DNA from: an uncultured Dehalococcoidia bacterium
GTDB lineage: Bacteria > Chloroflexota > Dehalococcoidia > Lucifugimonadales > Lucifugimonadaceae
DNA length: 64,000 nt
Direction: 5' to 3'
NCBI GenBank assembly: GCA_913048295.1
Contig: CAJWWK010000004.1
Coordinates: 1-64,000 of the forward strand
In this document: positions 54,366-63,269 of the stretch, one piece after another
Layout of the letters: each line of letters starts with the position of its first letter
How positions within the stretch are numbered: the first letter of the stretch is position 1
Translations under genes and position numbers: made by a program
The notes under the pieces: model-generated
What the model was told of the DNA's origin: nothing
The model's database searches: none
What the model saw: the letters and a program-made list of their open reading frames with translations, nothing else

Positions 54366-55499
54366 CTACCGGTCCTGCACACTTCCGTCGAAGCCTATTG
54401 GGGTGTCGAGGATTTTCGGGTTTTCTGGGCCTGACAGTGCGGCTTCGTTGAGCTCGATGCCGAGGCCTGGGCCTTCCGGGACGATCAGGTAGCCTTCAAC
54501 CAGTTCCAGCGGCGTCACCAGCAGATCGCTCTTGGGTGGTTCCGACTCGCCGGTGTACTCCTGGAGCGCGAAGTTCGGTATACAGGCGTCGAGTTGCACA
54601 CAGGCCGCCGTGCTTACAGGCGAGAGCGGGTTGTGCGGGATGACCTTCACATGTTGCGCCTCGGCCATCGCTGCGACCTTCTTGCAGCCCGAGAGACCGC
54701 CGCACAGGCAGAGGTCGGGCCTCACATACGAGGCCGCTTTGGCTTCGAGTAGCTGCTGGTACTCGAATATCGTGGTGAACCGCTCTCCGGTCGCAATCGG
54801 GATGCCGCACTGCTCGGCAACATCGCCCATGATCGCCGGCGAATCGGGCAGCATGGGGTCTTCGTAGAAGAACGGGTTGAACTGTTCGAGCCTGCGACCC
54901 AGCCCGATGCTTTCGGCGGGTGTCATCTGCCGGTGGATTTCGACACAGATATCGACATCGCTGCCGACCGCTTCTTTTACTGCACCAACCCGCTCGACCG
55001 CTTCATCGGCCCACTCGGTGTACGACTTGTGCAGGTAGTAATCCTTCGAAAAAGGTGTGAATCGAACGGCCGTAAAACCCTCGGCGGCGGCCGCTATTGC
55101 ACTGGCGACCAGGTCGTCTTTCGTTGTTCCGCCAACGTGCATGTAGCAGCGGACTTTATCGCGGGTTTTTCCGCCCATCAGATCGTAAATCGGGACATCA
55201 AGCCGTTTGCCCTTAATGTCCCACAGGGCAATGTCGATCGCCGATAGCGCACCCTGCACCACCGAACCCATGAAGTGTGAGGAGCGGTACAGCCACTGGT
55301 AGTGGTGCTCGATAAGGTTCGGGTCCTTGCCAACGAGGTACTCGGCCATCGTATCGACCATCGTCCTGGTGGGGCGTTGCCAACCGTGCACACCGCCCTC
55401 GCCGATGCCGACCGTGCCGTCTTCGCAGTAGATGCGAATTAGCAGCCAGCGGTCCCACAGAATCGTCTCTACGCGTTCAATTTTCGTCGGCGATGGCAT
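54366..55499 (-). CDS. Enolase-superfamily dehydratase (galactonate dehydratase-like)
   Basis: A 377-residue mandelate racemase-group enzyme. E187 and H189 (CVEIHRQM), E213 (FYEDPML), E239 (ATGERFTT) and H289 (IPHNPLSP) form the same acid/base and metal set as the enzyme at 13297, including Glu in place of the first Asp ligand. Capping-domain landmarks are GTVGIGEGG and SAIDIALWDIKGK. Sugar-acid dehydration is the likely reaction. ATG 55499 is divergent from the amidohydrolase at 55717. Confidence 0.92.
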   Translation of the reverse strand: MPSPTKIERVETILWDRWLLIRIYCEDGTVGIGEGGVHGWQRPTRTMVDTMAEYLVGKDPNLIEHHYQWLYRSSHFMGSVVQGALSAIDIALWDIKGKRLDVPIYDLMGGKTRDKVRCYMHVGGTTKDDLVASAIAAAAEGFTAVRFTPFSKDYYLHKSYTEWADEAVERVGAVKEAVGSDVDICVEIHRQMTPAESIGLGRRLEQFNPFFYEDPMLPDSPAIMGDVAEQCGIPIATGERFTTIFEYQQLLEAKAASYVRPDLCLCGGLSGCKKVAAMAEAQHVKVIPHNPLSPVSTAACVQLDACIPNFALQEYTGESEPPKSDLLVTPLELVEGYLIVPEGPGLGIELNEAALSGPENPKILDTPIGFDGSVQDR

Positions 55500-55716
55500 T
55501 TCTGGCGTTCCGTTCGTTTCTTGTTGCAGTTTGGGATGGTTTTTTGGACGATGCGGTGTTCCGAATGGTTACTCCGGCCAGAAGGTAGCCCTAAAACGGC
55601 GCGGTTACAAGTTCGGGGGGGTTTGTGCTGAGATGTCGGCGGGGTTATAACGTCGAGCATCAACCCTGAATCAATTCCGATGGCCCGACCGATAGCGCCA
55701 GAAAGAAGTTTTCGCA

Positions 55717-57213
55717 TTGCTCGACCTCGTGATCAAAGGCGCCACCGTTATCGACGGATCCGGATCGGCGGGAGCGGTGCGTGACGTTGGTGTTCAGGGT
55801 GACCGGATAGCGGAGGTCAGCCCTGACATCGATGCCGATGCAAGAGAGACCCTCGATGCCACCGGGCTCGTGCTCTCGCCGGGCTTCATCGACGTTCATT
55901 CGCACGACGATTTTCATGTGCTGATCGAGCCGGAAGTCCGGCACAACATCCTCCAGGGCATCACTACAGTCATCGTCGGCAACTGCGGCTTCGGCGCTGC
56001 GGCATCGGGCCCCGGCAAACTCCAGATGAAAGCGATTAACGAGCCGAGCGCAGATCTGCCCGACTGGGACGGTTATGCCGGTTATCTCGAAGAAGTGGCG
56101 AAGACCGCGCCCGCATTGAACGTGGCCGTGTTGATCGGGCATCACACGGCGCGCCGGCAGGCGATGGGCGGAGTTGAAAACCGCCCGCCGAGCGAGACTG
56201 AGATGGCCAGCATGCTCACCAGCGTTGAGGAAGGCATGGAAGCCGGGGCGGTGGGTCTCTCGACGGGGCTGGTGTACGAGCCCGGCCGCTATGCATCCAC
56301 GGAAGAAGTTGCCGATCTGGCGAAGGTGGTGGGCAAGTACGGCGGTCTGTACGTTTCGCATATGCGAGATGAGGGGGCGGGACTTCTCGATTCGGTAAGG
56401 GAGACGCTGCACATCGGCGAAGTGAGTGGTTGCGGGGTTGAGATTTCTCACCACAAGACGGTCGGCAGCGACAACTGGGGCCAGGTCACCCATTCGCTTG
56501 CGATGATCGAGGAAGCGGTGGCAAAGGGGCACGACGCAACTGCTGATCAATACCCGTACACCGCCCGCAGCACGATGCTTTTTGCGCTCGTGCAGAACGG
56601 GACTTTTGGTGCTGGAGACGGCGGGGCAATGGGCAGATCGGAGCCTTCGGAGGTATTACTTTGCTCGGTGCCGGGTCGGGCCGAGTACGAAGGGCGCACT
56701 CTCCAGAGCTTCGTCGAGGAGTATGACCTGCCCGGCGAAAAGGCAGCGAACAGGCTTCTGCGGGATGTTTCGCCCGATATTCTCGTTGCCGCGTTCGGGA
56801 TGGACGAGGGCGATGTGCGGATGGTCATGGCTCACTCTTCGACCATGATCGGGACCGACGGGCTCGACCGCGGTTCGAAGCCGCATCCGCGGGCGTGGGG
56901 CACGTACCCGAGAGTGCTGGGTAAGTACGTGCGGGAAGAGGGCGTGATTTCGCTGGAGAATGCGATCTACAAGATGACGGGGATGCCCGCGGGGAAGTTC
57001 GGGATTGCCGGCAGGGGTCTTGTGAAGGAAGGTTTTTTCGCTGACCTGGCGTTGTTCGACCCCGAGACAGTGATCGACGGTGCGAGTTACGAGGACCCGC
57101 GGGTCGGGCCTACCGGAATACCGCATGTGATCGTGAACGGTCAGTTTGCGGTGCGGGACGGGGAGCACGAGGGGTCGAGGTCGGGGCGGGCGCTCAGACG
57201 GGCTGAGGCTTGA
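55717..57213 (+). CDS. D-aminoacylase-type amidohydrolase
   Basis: A 498-residue amidohydrolase of the N-acyl-D-amino-acid deacylase group, expected to free D-amino acids from N-acyl forms with zinc. LVIKGATVIDGSG starts the small beta domain. FIDVHSHDDF, IVGNCGFG, YVSHMRDEG, GVEISHHKTVG and the catalytic-type Asp in MIGTDGLD follow; HPRAWGTYPRVLGKYVRE is typical of the group. It starts at TTG 55717. It may recycle cell-wall or detrital D-amino acids. Confidence 0.92.
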   Translation: MLDLVIKGATVIDGSGSAGAVRDVGVQGDRIAEVSPDIDADARETLDATGLVLSPGFIDVHSHDDFHVLIEPEVRHNILQGITTVIVGNCGFGAAASGPGKLQMKAINEPSADLPDWDGYAGYLEEVAKTAPALNVAVLIGHHTARRQAMGGVENRPPSETEMASMLTSVEEGMEAGAVGLSTGLVYEPGRYASTEEVADLAKVVGKYGGLYVSHMRDEGAGLLDSVRETLHIGEVSGCGVEISHHKTVGSDNWGQVTHSLAMIEEAVAKGHDATADQYPYTARSTMLFALVQNGTFGAGDGGAMGRSEPSEVLLCSVPGRAEYEGRTLQSFVEEYDLPGEKAANRLLRDVSPDILVAAFGMDEGDVRMVMAHSSTMIGTDGLDRGSKPHPRAWGTYPRVLGKYVREEGVISLENAIYKMTGMPAGKFGIAGRGLVKEGFFADLALFDPETVIDGASYEDPRVGPTGIPHVIVNGQFAVRDGEHEGSRSGRALRRAEA

Positions 57214-57307
57214 ATGGGGGGTAGAGAGTAGACTGCGCCCAACTTGCATCACAGTTCAGTTTGCTGAACTCTATCCGAACCCCACTTTCGGTCCCAATTA
57301 ACAAAAA

Positions 57308-58498
57308 ATGCCCCCGGAAATAATCGAATCTGTCTCGGTCACACCGATCCCGTCGAGCTATCAGAAAGAACTCGGCAAGAACGCGTATGCCGACAACCGC
57401 GGAACGCAGTGGCTCGAGTGGGTGGTCAGGGCGAAGAGCAGTAGCGGTGCCGAGGGCATCACGATCGCTAACCGGTTCATGCGCCAGGGTACCGTCGCCA
57501 AACTTCTCGAATTTCTAAAGGGTGCGCTGCTGGATCGGGAGATCGATGCCCTGCTAGAAATTCAGAACGGCGTCGTGACCGGGCCGGCTCCGGGCATGGA
57601 ACGCTGGTACAGGCGCAATGGCTGGCTCTCGATTCTAGCTTTCGACCTCGCGGGCAAGACACGCGGGGTATCTGCGATCGACCTGCTTGGCGGTAAGAAG
57701 CACGATTCTGTCCCGGCGTACGACACAACGCTTTATTTTCAGGATTTTCTCGTTCCGGAAAGGGGCGCGCTGCAGGTTGCCGATGAAGCGGCTGTTGCGG
57801 TGGCCGATGGCTGGAAAGAGCTGAAAATCAAGACCGGCAGGGGCGGTCGGTGGATGATGCCTGAAGCCGGGATGCGCCGCGATATCGACGTAGTTCTGGG
57901 CGTTCGCGAGGCGGTTGGCCCGGACGTGAAGATCTACGTAGACGCCAATTTCGGGTATGACAACCATCTCGATTTGCTCGATCAGTTCATCGGGGAAGTG
58001 ACACCTGCCAACATCTTCTGGTTTGAAGAGATGATCACGCACGACGTGGACGGCTACCGGGCAATGCGAGAGATGCAGGCGAAGTACGGGTCGAAGGCGT
58101 TGCTAACCTGTGGAGAAGTCGACCGCAACCCGATTTCCGAGGTGTTCCAGGACATGATCGACGATGGCCTGATCGATGGATACCAGCCGGACGTCGTGAG
58201 CCATGGTTTCCTCGGCTGGATGGAGATCGAACTGCAACTCGCAGGGACTGGTGTGCGGTCAATTCCGCACAACTTCGGCAACGGTTCGTTCGGCACCTTC
58301 GCAAGCATCGTGTTCGGTGCGGCCTCAGAAACCCACGTGTCACTGGAGGACGAAAGGATCCTGCCCCACTTCCTGACGGGTCAACCGGACTTCATTAACG
58401 GCGCATATACCCTGCCGACCGGGCCGGGGCTGGGTGTGGATATCGACGAGGCCGGGTTCGCTCCGCATGCCAAGCACGAGTTCAGGGTGGAGGCGTAG
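57308..58498 (+). CDS. Enolase-superfamily protein, first of a tandem pair
   Basis: A 396-residue enzyme with K173/K175 (ELKIKTG), metal ligands D212 (YVDANFGYD), E240 (WFEEMIT) and E270 (TCGEVDR), and H321 (IPHNFGN). It is clearly related to the next gene (shared RRDI-VV--VR--VGPD-KI-VDAN and EEMIT blocks, and the insert YDTTLYFQD/YDSTLYFQD), which starts two bases after its stop. Proton abstraction from a sugar acid or a similar carboxylate is expected; the substrate is unknown. The pair could form a heteromer or act on related substrates. Confidence 0.9.
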   Translation: MPPEIIESVSVTPIPSSYQKELGKNAYADNRGTQWLEWVVRAKSSSGAEGITIANRFMRQGTVAKLLEFLKGALLDREIDALLEIQNGVVTGPAPGMERWYRRNGWLSILAFDLAGKTRGVSAIDLLGGKKHDSVPAYDTTLYFQDFLVPERGALQVADEAAVAVADGWKELKIKTGRGGRWMMPEAGMRRDIDVVLGVREAVGPDVKIYVDANFGYDNHLDLLDQFIGEVTPANIFWFEEMITHDVDGYRAMREMQAKYGSKALLTCGEVDRNPISEVFQDMIDDGLIDGYQPDVVSHGFLGWMEIELQLAGTGVRSIPHNFGNGSFGTFASIVFGAASETHVSLEDERILPHFLTGQPDFINGAYTLPTGPGLGVDIDEAGFAPHAKHEFRVEA

Positions 58499-58500
58499 CC

Positions 58501-59724
58501 ATGGCAGATAAAAACCTCGAAGGGCATGTAATCAAAGAAATTCAGGTCACACCGGTCGAAACTTACTTTGGATCGCCGGGTAGCGGGCGCATCGTGGGTC
58601 GCAACTCGAAAATGGAGAACTACGGCATCAACCAGCGTGAATGGCTGGTGCAGGTGACCACCGATTCGGGCCTGACCGGCCTGAGCAACGCCCGACCCGC
58701 CATGAACCGTGGTTCGCTCAGTGCACTTCACGATGTGCTGAAGGACCTCGTTGGCCAGAGACTTTCTGACTTTTTCACAGTTTCGGGAGGTCGGGTTACG
58801 AACGTTAACCCCCGGTGGTCGAACCTGATCGAACGCTACGGATTTATCGACGTGGCTCTGTTCGACCTGATCGGTCAGGTACTGGGCCAGCCTGCACACA
58901 GCCTGCTCGGAGACCGTGTGCGCGACACGGTTGAAGGCTACGACTCGACCCTCTATTTCCAGGACCTCGTCAATCCTGCCGAGGGTGCGAACGCGGTGGC
59001 AAGGGAAGCTGCCGAAGCGGTGGAAAAGGGCTGGCGTGCGGTGAAGCTGAAGCTGGGTCGACCCGGCAAGTGGTTCGAGCCAAACGCAGGAACAAGGCGC
59101 GACATCGAGGTAGTCGAGGTCGTCAGGGACACAGTCGGCCCTGACATAAAGATTCTCGTCGACGCCAACAACGGCTACGACGGTCGTCTCGACCTGCTTG
59201 AAGATTTCGTGCGGGGCATCGGCGACCTGGATGTGCTCTGGATGGAAGAAATGATCACCGAGGACATCGGGGGGTACCGGAAGCTCAAGGAGTTCCGTGA
59301 CCGCTACACGCCAGGGACAATGCTCGTCGATGGCGAGGGCGACCGGGGCCGCGACACGATCTACTGGCAGCTCATGGAGGAGGGCCTTCTCGATGCGATT
59401 CAGCCAGACACGTTGCACATGGGGCTCTGGTTTTACCATGTCCTCGCACGCGACATCGACGATTCTGGCCACGCCACGCTGATCGCGCCCCACAACTACA
59501 ACGCTGCCTACCTGGGCTTGCGGGCGAACATCCAGTTCGGGGCGGTGACTAAACGCTTCGTGATTGCCGAAGATTCGACGCTGAATTTCGAGCTGTACCG
59601 GGGTGATGAATACGTGTTTGAGGACGGAAAATACGCGGTACCTGCTTCTCCCGGCCTCGCAGTGAGCATCGACCGGGAACTTTACGACCGGGTCTACAGG
59701 CAGCACGAGACTTTGATTCGGTAG
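58501..59724 (+). CDS. Enolase-superfamily protein, second of a tandem pair
   Basis: A 407-residue paralog of the preceding gene, translationally coupled to it. K182/K184 (VKLKLG), D221 (VDANNGYD), E249 (WMEEMIT), E279 (DGEGDR) and H331 (APHNYNA) complete the active-site set. ATG 58501 follows GGAGG at 58489-58493 within the end of the upstream gene. Amino-acid divergence from its twin shows an old duplication kept together by selection. An epimerase gene follows after the A8 palindrome. Confidence 0.9.
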   Translation: MADKNLEGHVIKEIQVTPVETYFGSPGSGRIVGRNSKMENYGINQREWLVQVTTDSGLTGLSNARPAMNRGSLSALHDVLKDLVGQRLSDFFTVSGGRVTNVNPRWSNLIERYGFIDVALFDLIGQVLGQPAHSLLGDRVRDTVEGYDSTLYFQDLVNPAEGANAVAREAAEAVEKGWRAVKLKLGRPGKWFEPNAGTRRDIEVVEVVRDTVGPDIKILVDANNGYDGRLDLLEDFVRGIGDLDVLWMEEMITEDIGGYRKLKEFRDRYTPGTMLVDGEGDRGRDTIYWQLMEEGLLDAIQPDTLHMGLWFYHVLARDIDDSGHATLIAPHNYNAAYLGLRANIQFGAVTKRFVIAEDSTLNFELYRGDEYVFEDGKYAVPASPGLAVSIDRELYDRVYRQHETLIR

Positions 59725-59745
59725 GCGGCGTTCACCCTCGACCTG

Positions 59746-59767
59746 CCCTTCTCCCCGGGGAGAAGGG
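59746..59767. repeat. Perfect 22-nt palindrome, A family (A8)
   Basis: CCCTTCTCCCC/GGGGAGAAGGG, a perfect palindrome in the 76-bp gap between an enolase and an epimerase gene, preceded by CACCCTCGACCTG. Confidence 0.8.
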
Positions 59768-59800
59768 ATTATTCCGCAAAATGGACGGGCAATACAGACG

Positions 59801-60826
59801 ATGAAAGTACTGATAACTGGAATAACCGGCCGGGTGGGTGCGAACTTGGCCCGCCAGTTTCTGCAAAACGGCCACGACGTCCGGGGATTTGTTTGGCCAG
59901 GCGACCGGCAGGCCGAAAAGATGCGGTCGGTCGGGGCCGAGATTGTCGAAGGCGACCTGGCGAGCTCTGCCGACGTGAGTGCCGCCGCTGAGGACCAGGA
60001 AGTGATACTTCATCTGGGTGCTGCGTTCCAGGCGGGCGGGCCGTTCACACCCGAGCAGTACATGGATACCAACGTGAAGGGCACGTTCAATGTTTTGCAG
60101 GCTGCGCTAGGACTGGGCGACCGGCTGAAGCACGTGATCCTGACCAGTACTGACGCGACGATGTTCAAGTATCCACCAAACGGTATCGATACCCCTATAA
60201 CCGAAGATTCGCTCCCCCTCGTTTCGACTGACTGGTACGGCTACTCAAAAGTCCTGTGCGAGAATCTTGTCGATCGGTACTGTCGGCACGAAAACCTGAG
60301 GGCCACCGTGATCAGGTTCGCCAGCGTCTGGGGTGCGGGCGAGATCTTGAAGTTTCCGGCGTTTCATCTGTCCACGTATCTGAAACAATTTGAAAATCGG
60401 ACAGACGATGCCGGTAAATCGACCTACCAGCGATTACGGGACGAAGACGCCGCGGGAGGTGCCCGACTGATCGTCGCGCGGGACGCCAGTGGGCGCCCGT
60501 GGAAGAAGCACATTATCGAGGTGCGCGACATCGTCCATGCATATGAGGTGGCGGTCGGTAACCCGAATACGTTCGGCAGGGTTTATCAGATCGGTGCGAA
60601 AGAGCCGTTCACCTGGGACGCGCTCGTTCCGTACATGTCGGAGGCGACCGGGATTCCGTATTCGACCGTCGATCTGGCGACCCGGCCGACTTTTTACGAG
60701 TACGACCTCTCAGCCGCTCGCAACGACTTCGGCTACGACCCGCAGCTTTCGGTTTACGACATGGTCGACGAGGCGTTGCGGTTCAACTCGGAAGGTGGCG
60801 GTGAGATTATCCCGACTAGCGTTTAG
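59801..60826 (+). CDS. NAD-dependent epimerase/dehydratase (extended SDR)
   Basis: A 341-residue extended short-chain dehydrogenase of the nucleotide-sugar epimerase/reductase type. GITGRVGANLARQFL is the Rossmann loop, LHLGAAF follows, ILTSTDATMF carries the Ser/Thr and DWYGYSKVLCE the Tyr-Lys pair. A C-terminal substrate domain ends in YDLSAARNDFGYDP. ATG 59801. Substrate unknown; it closes the second catabolic cluster. Confidence 0.88.
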   Translation: MKVLITGITGRVGANLARQFLQNGHDVRGFVWPGDRQAEKMRSVGAEIVEGDLASSADVSAAAEDQEVILHLGAAFQAGGPFTPEQYMDTNVKGTFNVLQAALGLGDRLKHVILTSTDATMFKYPPNGIDTPITEDSLPLVSTDWYGYSKVLCENLVDRYCRHENLRATVIRFASVWGAGEILKFPAFHLSTYLKQFENRTDDAGKSTYQRLRDEDAAGGARLIVARDASGRPWKKHIIEVRDIVHAYEVAVGNPNTFGRVYQIGAKEPFTWDALVPYMSEATGIPYSTVDLATRPTFYEYDLSAARNDFGYDPQLSVYDMVDEALRFNSEGGGEIIPTSV

Positions 60827-60889
60827 GGCCAGGCGTGGCGTTATTAGCTCCGGGCGCACATTCGTGCTTGGGCCCACGTCGCAATCTAC

Positions 60890-60962
60890 CCTCCCCTAAC
60901 CCCTCCCGAAAAAGGCGGACAGCGCAGGGTGCTGGAGTCGTTAACTCCGGGTGAGGGGGGGA
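60890..60962. repeat. Purine/pyrimidine palindromic region, A family (A9)
   Basis: ACCCTCCCCTAACCCCTCCC...GGTGAGGGGGG with GTTAACTCCGGG inside, echoing the sequence after A2 (19481-19495). Lies between convergent genes. Confidence 0.5.
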
Positions 60963-60968
60963 CTGTTC

Positions 60969-61508
60969 CTACGACCTAACGCGGTTCATGGCGACGTACA
61001 TGCCTATGCCGAGCCCGATATAGCCAATGATGTTGTAGAAAATTCCGCTCCACACGCCCAGCCCCGACGAAACGATTATTCCGACAACCCACACGAGGAA
61101 CATCATTGCCGCGGCTATGATCTTGTACCGCGGGTCGAGTTTGTTCTTGCCCGCCCTGCGAACGAATTCTCCGAGCGGAGCCCCGGCCAGGGCGATAACC
61201 ATCGAAGCCGCCACGTAGCCGATCTGCAGGGTGAGGGGCAATTGCCAGAGCACCCAGGCGATCAGGCCGTAAATAATTCCGAATACGATGGCCCCGCCGA
61301 CCGCAAGGCCGATCGTTGCAGTGAATTCGGCCCCGGTGGCCCGGAATATCGGTGCCTGGCCGATGGTTGCACAATCGGGACAGCGCGCTCCAACTGGCGA
61401 TTGCAACATGCATTCGGGGCAGATCAGGTCGTTGCACCTGCCGCACCGCAAGTTGGAAAGAGTGTTCGGGTGGCGAAGACAGGTGTTGTCGAAGGTGTCG
61501 TGTGTCAT
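60969..61508 (-). CDS. B-box-type zinc-finger membrane protein
   Basis: A 179-residue protein. The N-terminus has a zinc-binding module (CLRHPNTLSNLRCGRCNDLI, CPECMLQSPVGARCPDC) of the kind found before rhomboid and similar membrane domains. It is followed by four hydrophobic helices (FTATIGLAVGGAIVFGIIYG, then three more). The rhomboid catalytic motif is absent. Inner membrane; role unknown. Confidence 0.75.
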   Translation of the reverse strand: MTHDTFDNTCLRHPNTLSNLRCGRCNDLICPECMLQSPVGARCPDCATIGQAPIFRATGAEFTATIGLAVGGAIVFGIIYGLIAWVLWQLPLTLQIGYVAASMVIALAGAPLGEFVRRAGKNKLDPRYKIIAAAMMFLVWVVGIIVSSGLGVWSGIFYNIIGYIGLGIGMYVAMNRVRS

Positions 61509-61638
61509 TAGCGACTCAGGATACTCACTAATTGCCGGTTTACCTGTTGCGCGGATCGGTGGTTTTGGATTGCTGACCTCCTGATATGCCCTACGGAGCC
61601 AGCGGGGCGATCCGAAGCGATTTGCAGCACGTCAGCAA

Positions 61639-62322
61639 CTAATGCTCTTCCTGTGTCTGAGCCAACCACGCTGCGCGATCAGCGATATCACGGTCGAACA
61701 CCAGTCTGTTCCAGAGCAGCCGGGCGGTGAACTTACCATCACCATCTCGTAGCGAATTAGATGTCATACGCTTTGCAGCGATCACCACAGCGAACGCTAT
61801 GGCATACCAGACGATCTCAACTGGAAGGTTCAGAAGCGCTGCCCAGACGGGCATCAGGATCACGGCGATCATCCACCAGACCGCCGAGTCTTTCCACGGT
61901 GTGAACAGCACGCCGAGAGCTGCGATCGAACCGTAAACGATGAGTAACGGAAAGTTCAACGCCCCGGTACTTCCAAGTGCGGTCGCCATCCCGCGGCCAC
62001 CATGAAAGCTTGAGAAGACCGACCAGTTATGACTGGTTATTCCCGCGATTCCGGCTGCTACTTCGACGCCTAAACCGAGCCCGAGCACCTTATCGGACGC
62101 TATGAACACCGGGAGTGCGCCTTTTACCAGGATATCGAAGAGTACGACTGGTGCGGCCCACCACGCCCCGGCCTGTGCTGTTAGGTTCGATGCCCCTACG
62201 TTTTTCGAGCCGCGTTCACGTATATCGATGCCCCCGGCGAGTCGGCCCACCAGGTAGGAGCTGGGGATTGAGCCGACCAGGTAGGCACCGGCGACCAGAG
62301 CTATTGATGGGACCAAATCCAT
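61639..62322 (-). CDS. plsY: Acyl-phosphate:glycerol-3-phosphate acyltransferase
   Basis: First acylation in phospholipid synthesis, using acyl phosphate made by PlsX. A polytopic membrane protein of 227 residues with AYLVGSIPSSYLVGRL, DIRERGSKNVGASNL, SHNWSVFSSFHGGRGMATAL and a short C-terminal extension. It starts 5 bp after the PHP gene stop on the same strand, so it is part of that operon. Confidence 0.95.
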   Translation of the reverse strand: MDLVPSIALVAGAYLVGSIPSSYLVGRLAGGIDIRERGSKNVGASNLTAQAGAWWAAPVVLFDILVKGALPVFIASDKVLGLGLGVEVAAGIAGITSHNWSVFSSFHGGRGMATALGSTGALNFPLLIVYGSIAALGVLFTPWKDSAVWWMIAVILMPVWAALLNLPVEIVWYAIAFAVVIAAKRMTSNSLRDGDGKFTARLLWNRLVFDRDIADRAAWLAQTQEEH

Positions 62323-62327
62323 GGCGT

Positions 62328-63269
62328 TCAGGCCAGTCCGACCGGAACGGACCCTACGTTCGATCCGTGAATTTCCCTCGCACGGGCCAGCAACTTCGAT
62401 GCTGTGTCGGGCGGCGGTCCGTTGGTGCCGGGCAGGGTCTCGTTCTCGGCGCCCAGCGCGTGATAGTCGGTCCCCCCCGAAGGCACGAGGTCGAGGCGTG
62501 TGGCGATGTCGAGGTAGCTGTCTCGCCGTCTGTTCGCGTACTTTTCGGCATACACCTCGATACCGGCCAGCCCGGCCCCGGCAAGCTGTTTCACGAGTTC
62601 GTCGAGCCGGTCCACCGTTCGCGGGTGTGCCACAACGCCGATACCGCCAGCGGAATGAATTAGATCAAGCGCTCCAAGTGGGTGTAGTTTTGGCCGCGGG
62701 ACCCGTGCCACGCCCTTGTCTCCAATGTACCGGTTGAACGCCTCGGCGACGGTTTCTACGTGCCCCGCTTCGACCATGGCGCGTGCGATGTGCGGACGCC
62801 CTACCGAACCACGTGCAAGTTCAACTACACGGTCCCATGAGACAGGTCGCTGCAGCTCGGCGAGTCGCCTGACCATGGCCCGTGCGGCCTCTACCCGCTC
62901 CAACCTGAACTGCAAAAGGGTTTCCTGCAGGGTTGGGTTGCTGGCATTGATGAAGTAGCCGAGCAGGTGCAGTTCCGATTCCTCGGTCGCTGTTCCCAGT
63001 TCGATGCCGGTGATGACCGTCAGGCGAGGGTATTTCGCAGAGGCCGCGATCGCATCGTTCAGGCCTTCGGTGGAATCGTGGTCGGTAACGGCCACGACGC
63101 GCAGGCCGGTCGTCGCCACCTGGTCGATGAGCAGTTGCGGGGTGAGCGTGCCATCAGACGCGGTTGTGTGAAGGTGGAGGTCGACCTCCACCTGCCAACT
63201 CGGGGAGACTACCTGTGCCTCGTGGTCGTATCGGCTGCCTTCGGCCTGTTGTTCTGGCGAGTTGCTCAA
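62328..63269 (-). CDS. PHP-domain phosphoesterase (RNase AM/TrpH-like)
   Basis: A 313-residue polymerase-and-histidinol-phosphatase-domain protein of the YciV/TrpH group, a family including 3',5'-nucleotide phosphatases and 5'-3' exoribonucleases. VDLHLHTTASDGTLTP, AVTDHDSTEG and TGIELGT supply the first metal ligands; RPHIARAMVE, VVAHPRTV and GGTDYHALG the rest. The TTG start (63269) overlaps the ymdB stop (TTGA). Confidence 0.9.
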   Translation of the reverse strand: MSNSPEQQAEGSRYDHEAQVVSPSWQVEVDLHLHTTASDGTLTPQLLIDQVATTGLRVVAVTDHDSTEGLNDAIAASAKYPRLTVITGIELGTATEESELHLLGYFINASNPTLQETLLQFRLERVEAARAMVRRLAELQRPVSWDRVVELARGSVGRPHIARAMVEAGHVETVAEAFNRYIGDKGVARVPRPKLHPLGALDLIHSAGGIGVVAHPRTVDRLDELVKQLAGAGLAGIEVYAEKYANRRRDSYLDIATRLDLVPSGGTDYHALGAENETLPGTNGPPPDTASKLLARAREIHGSNVGSVPVGLA

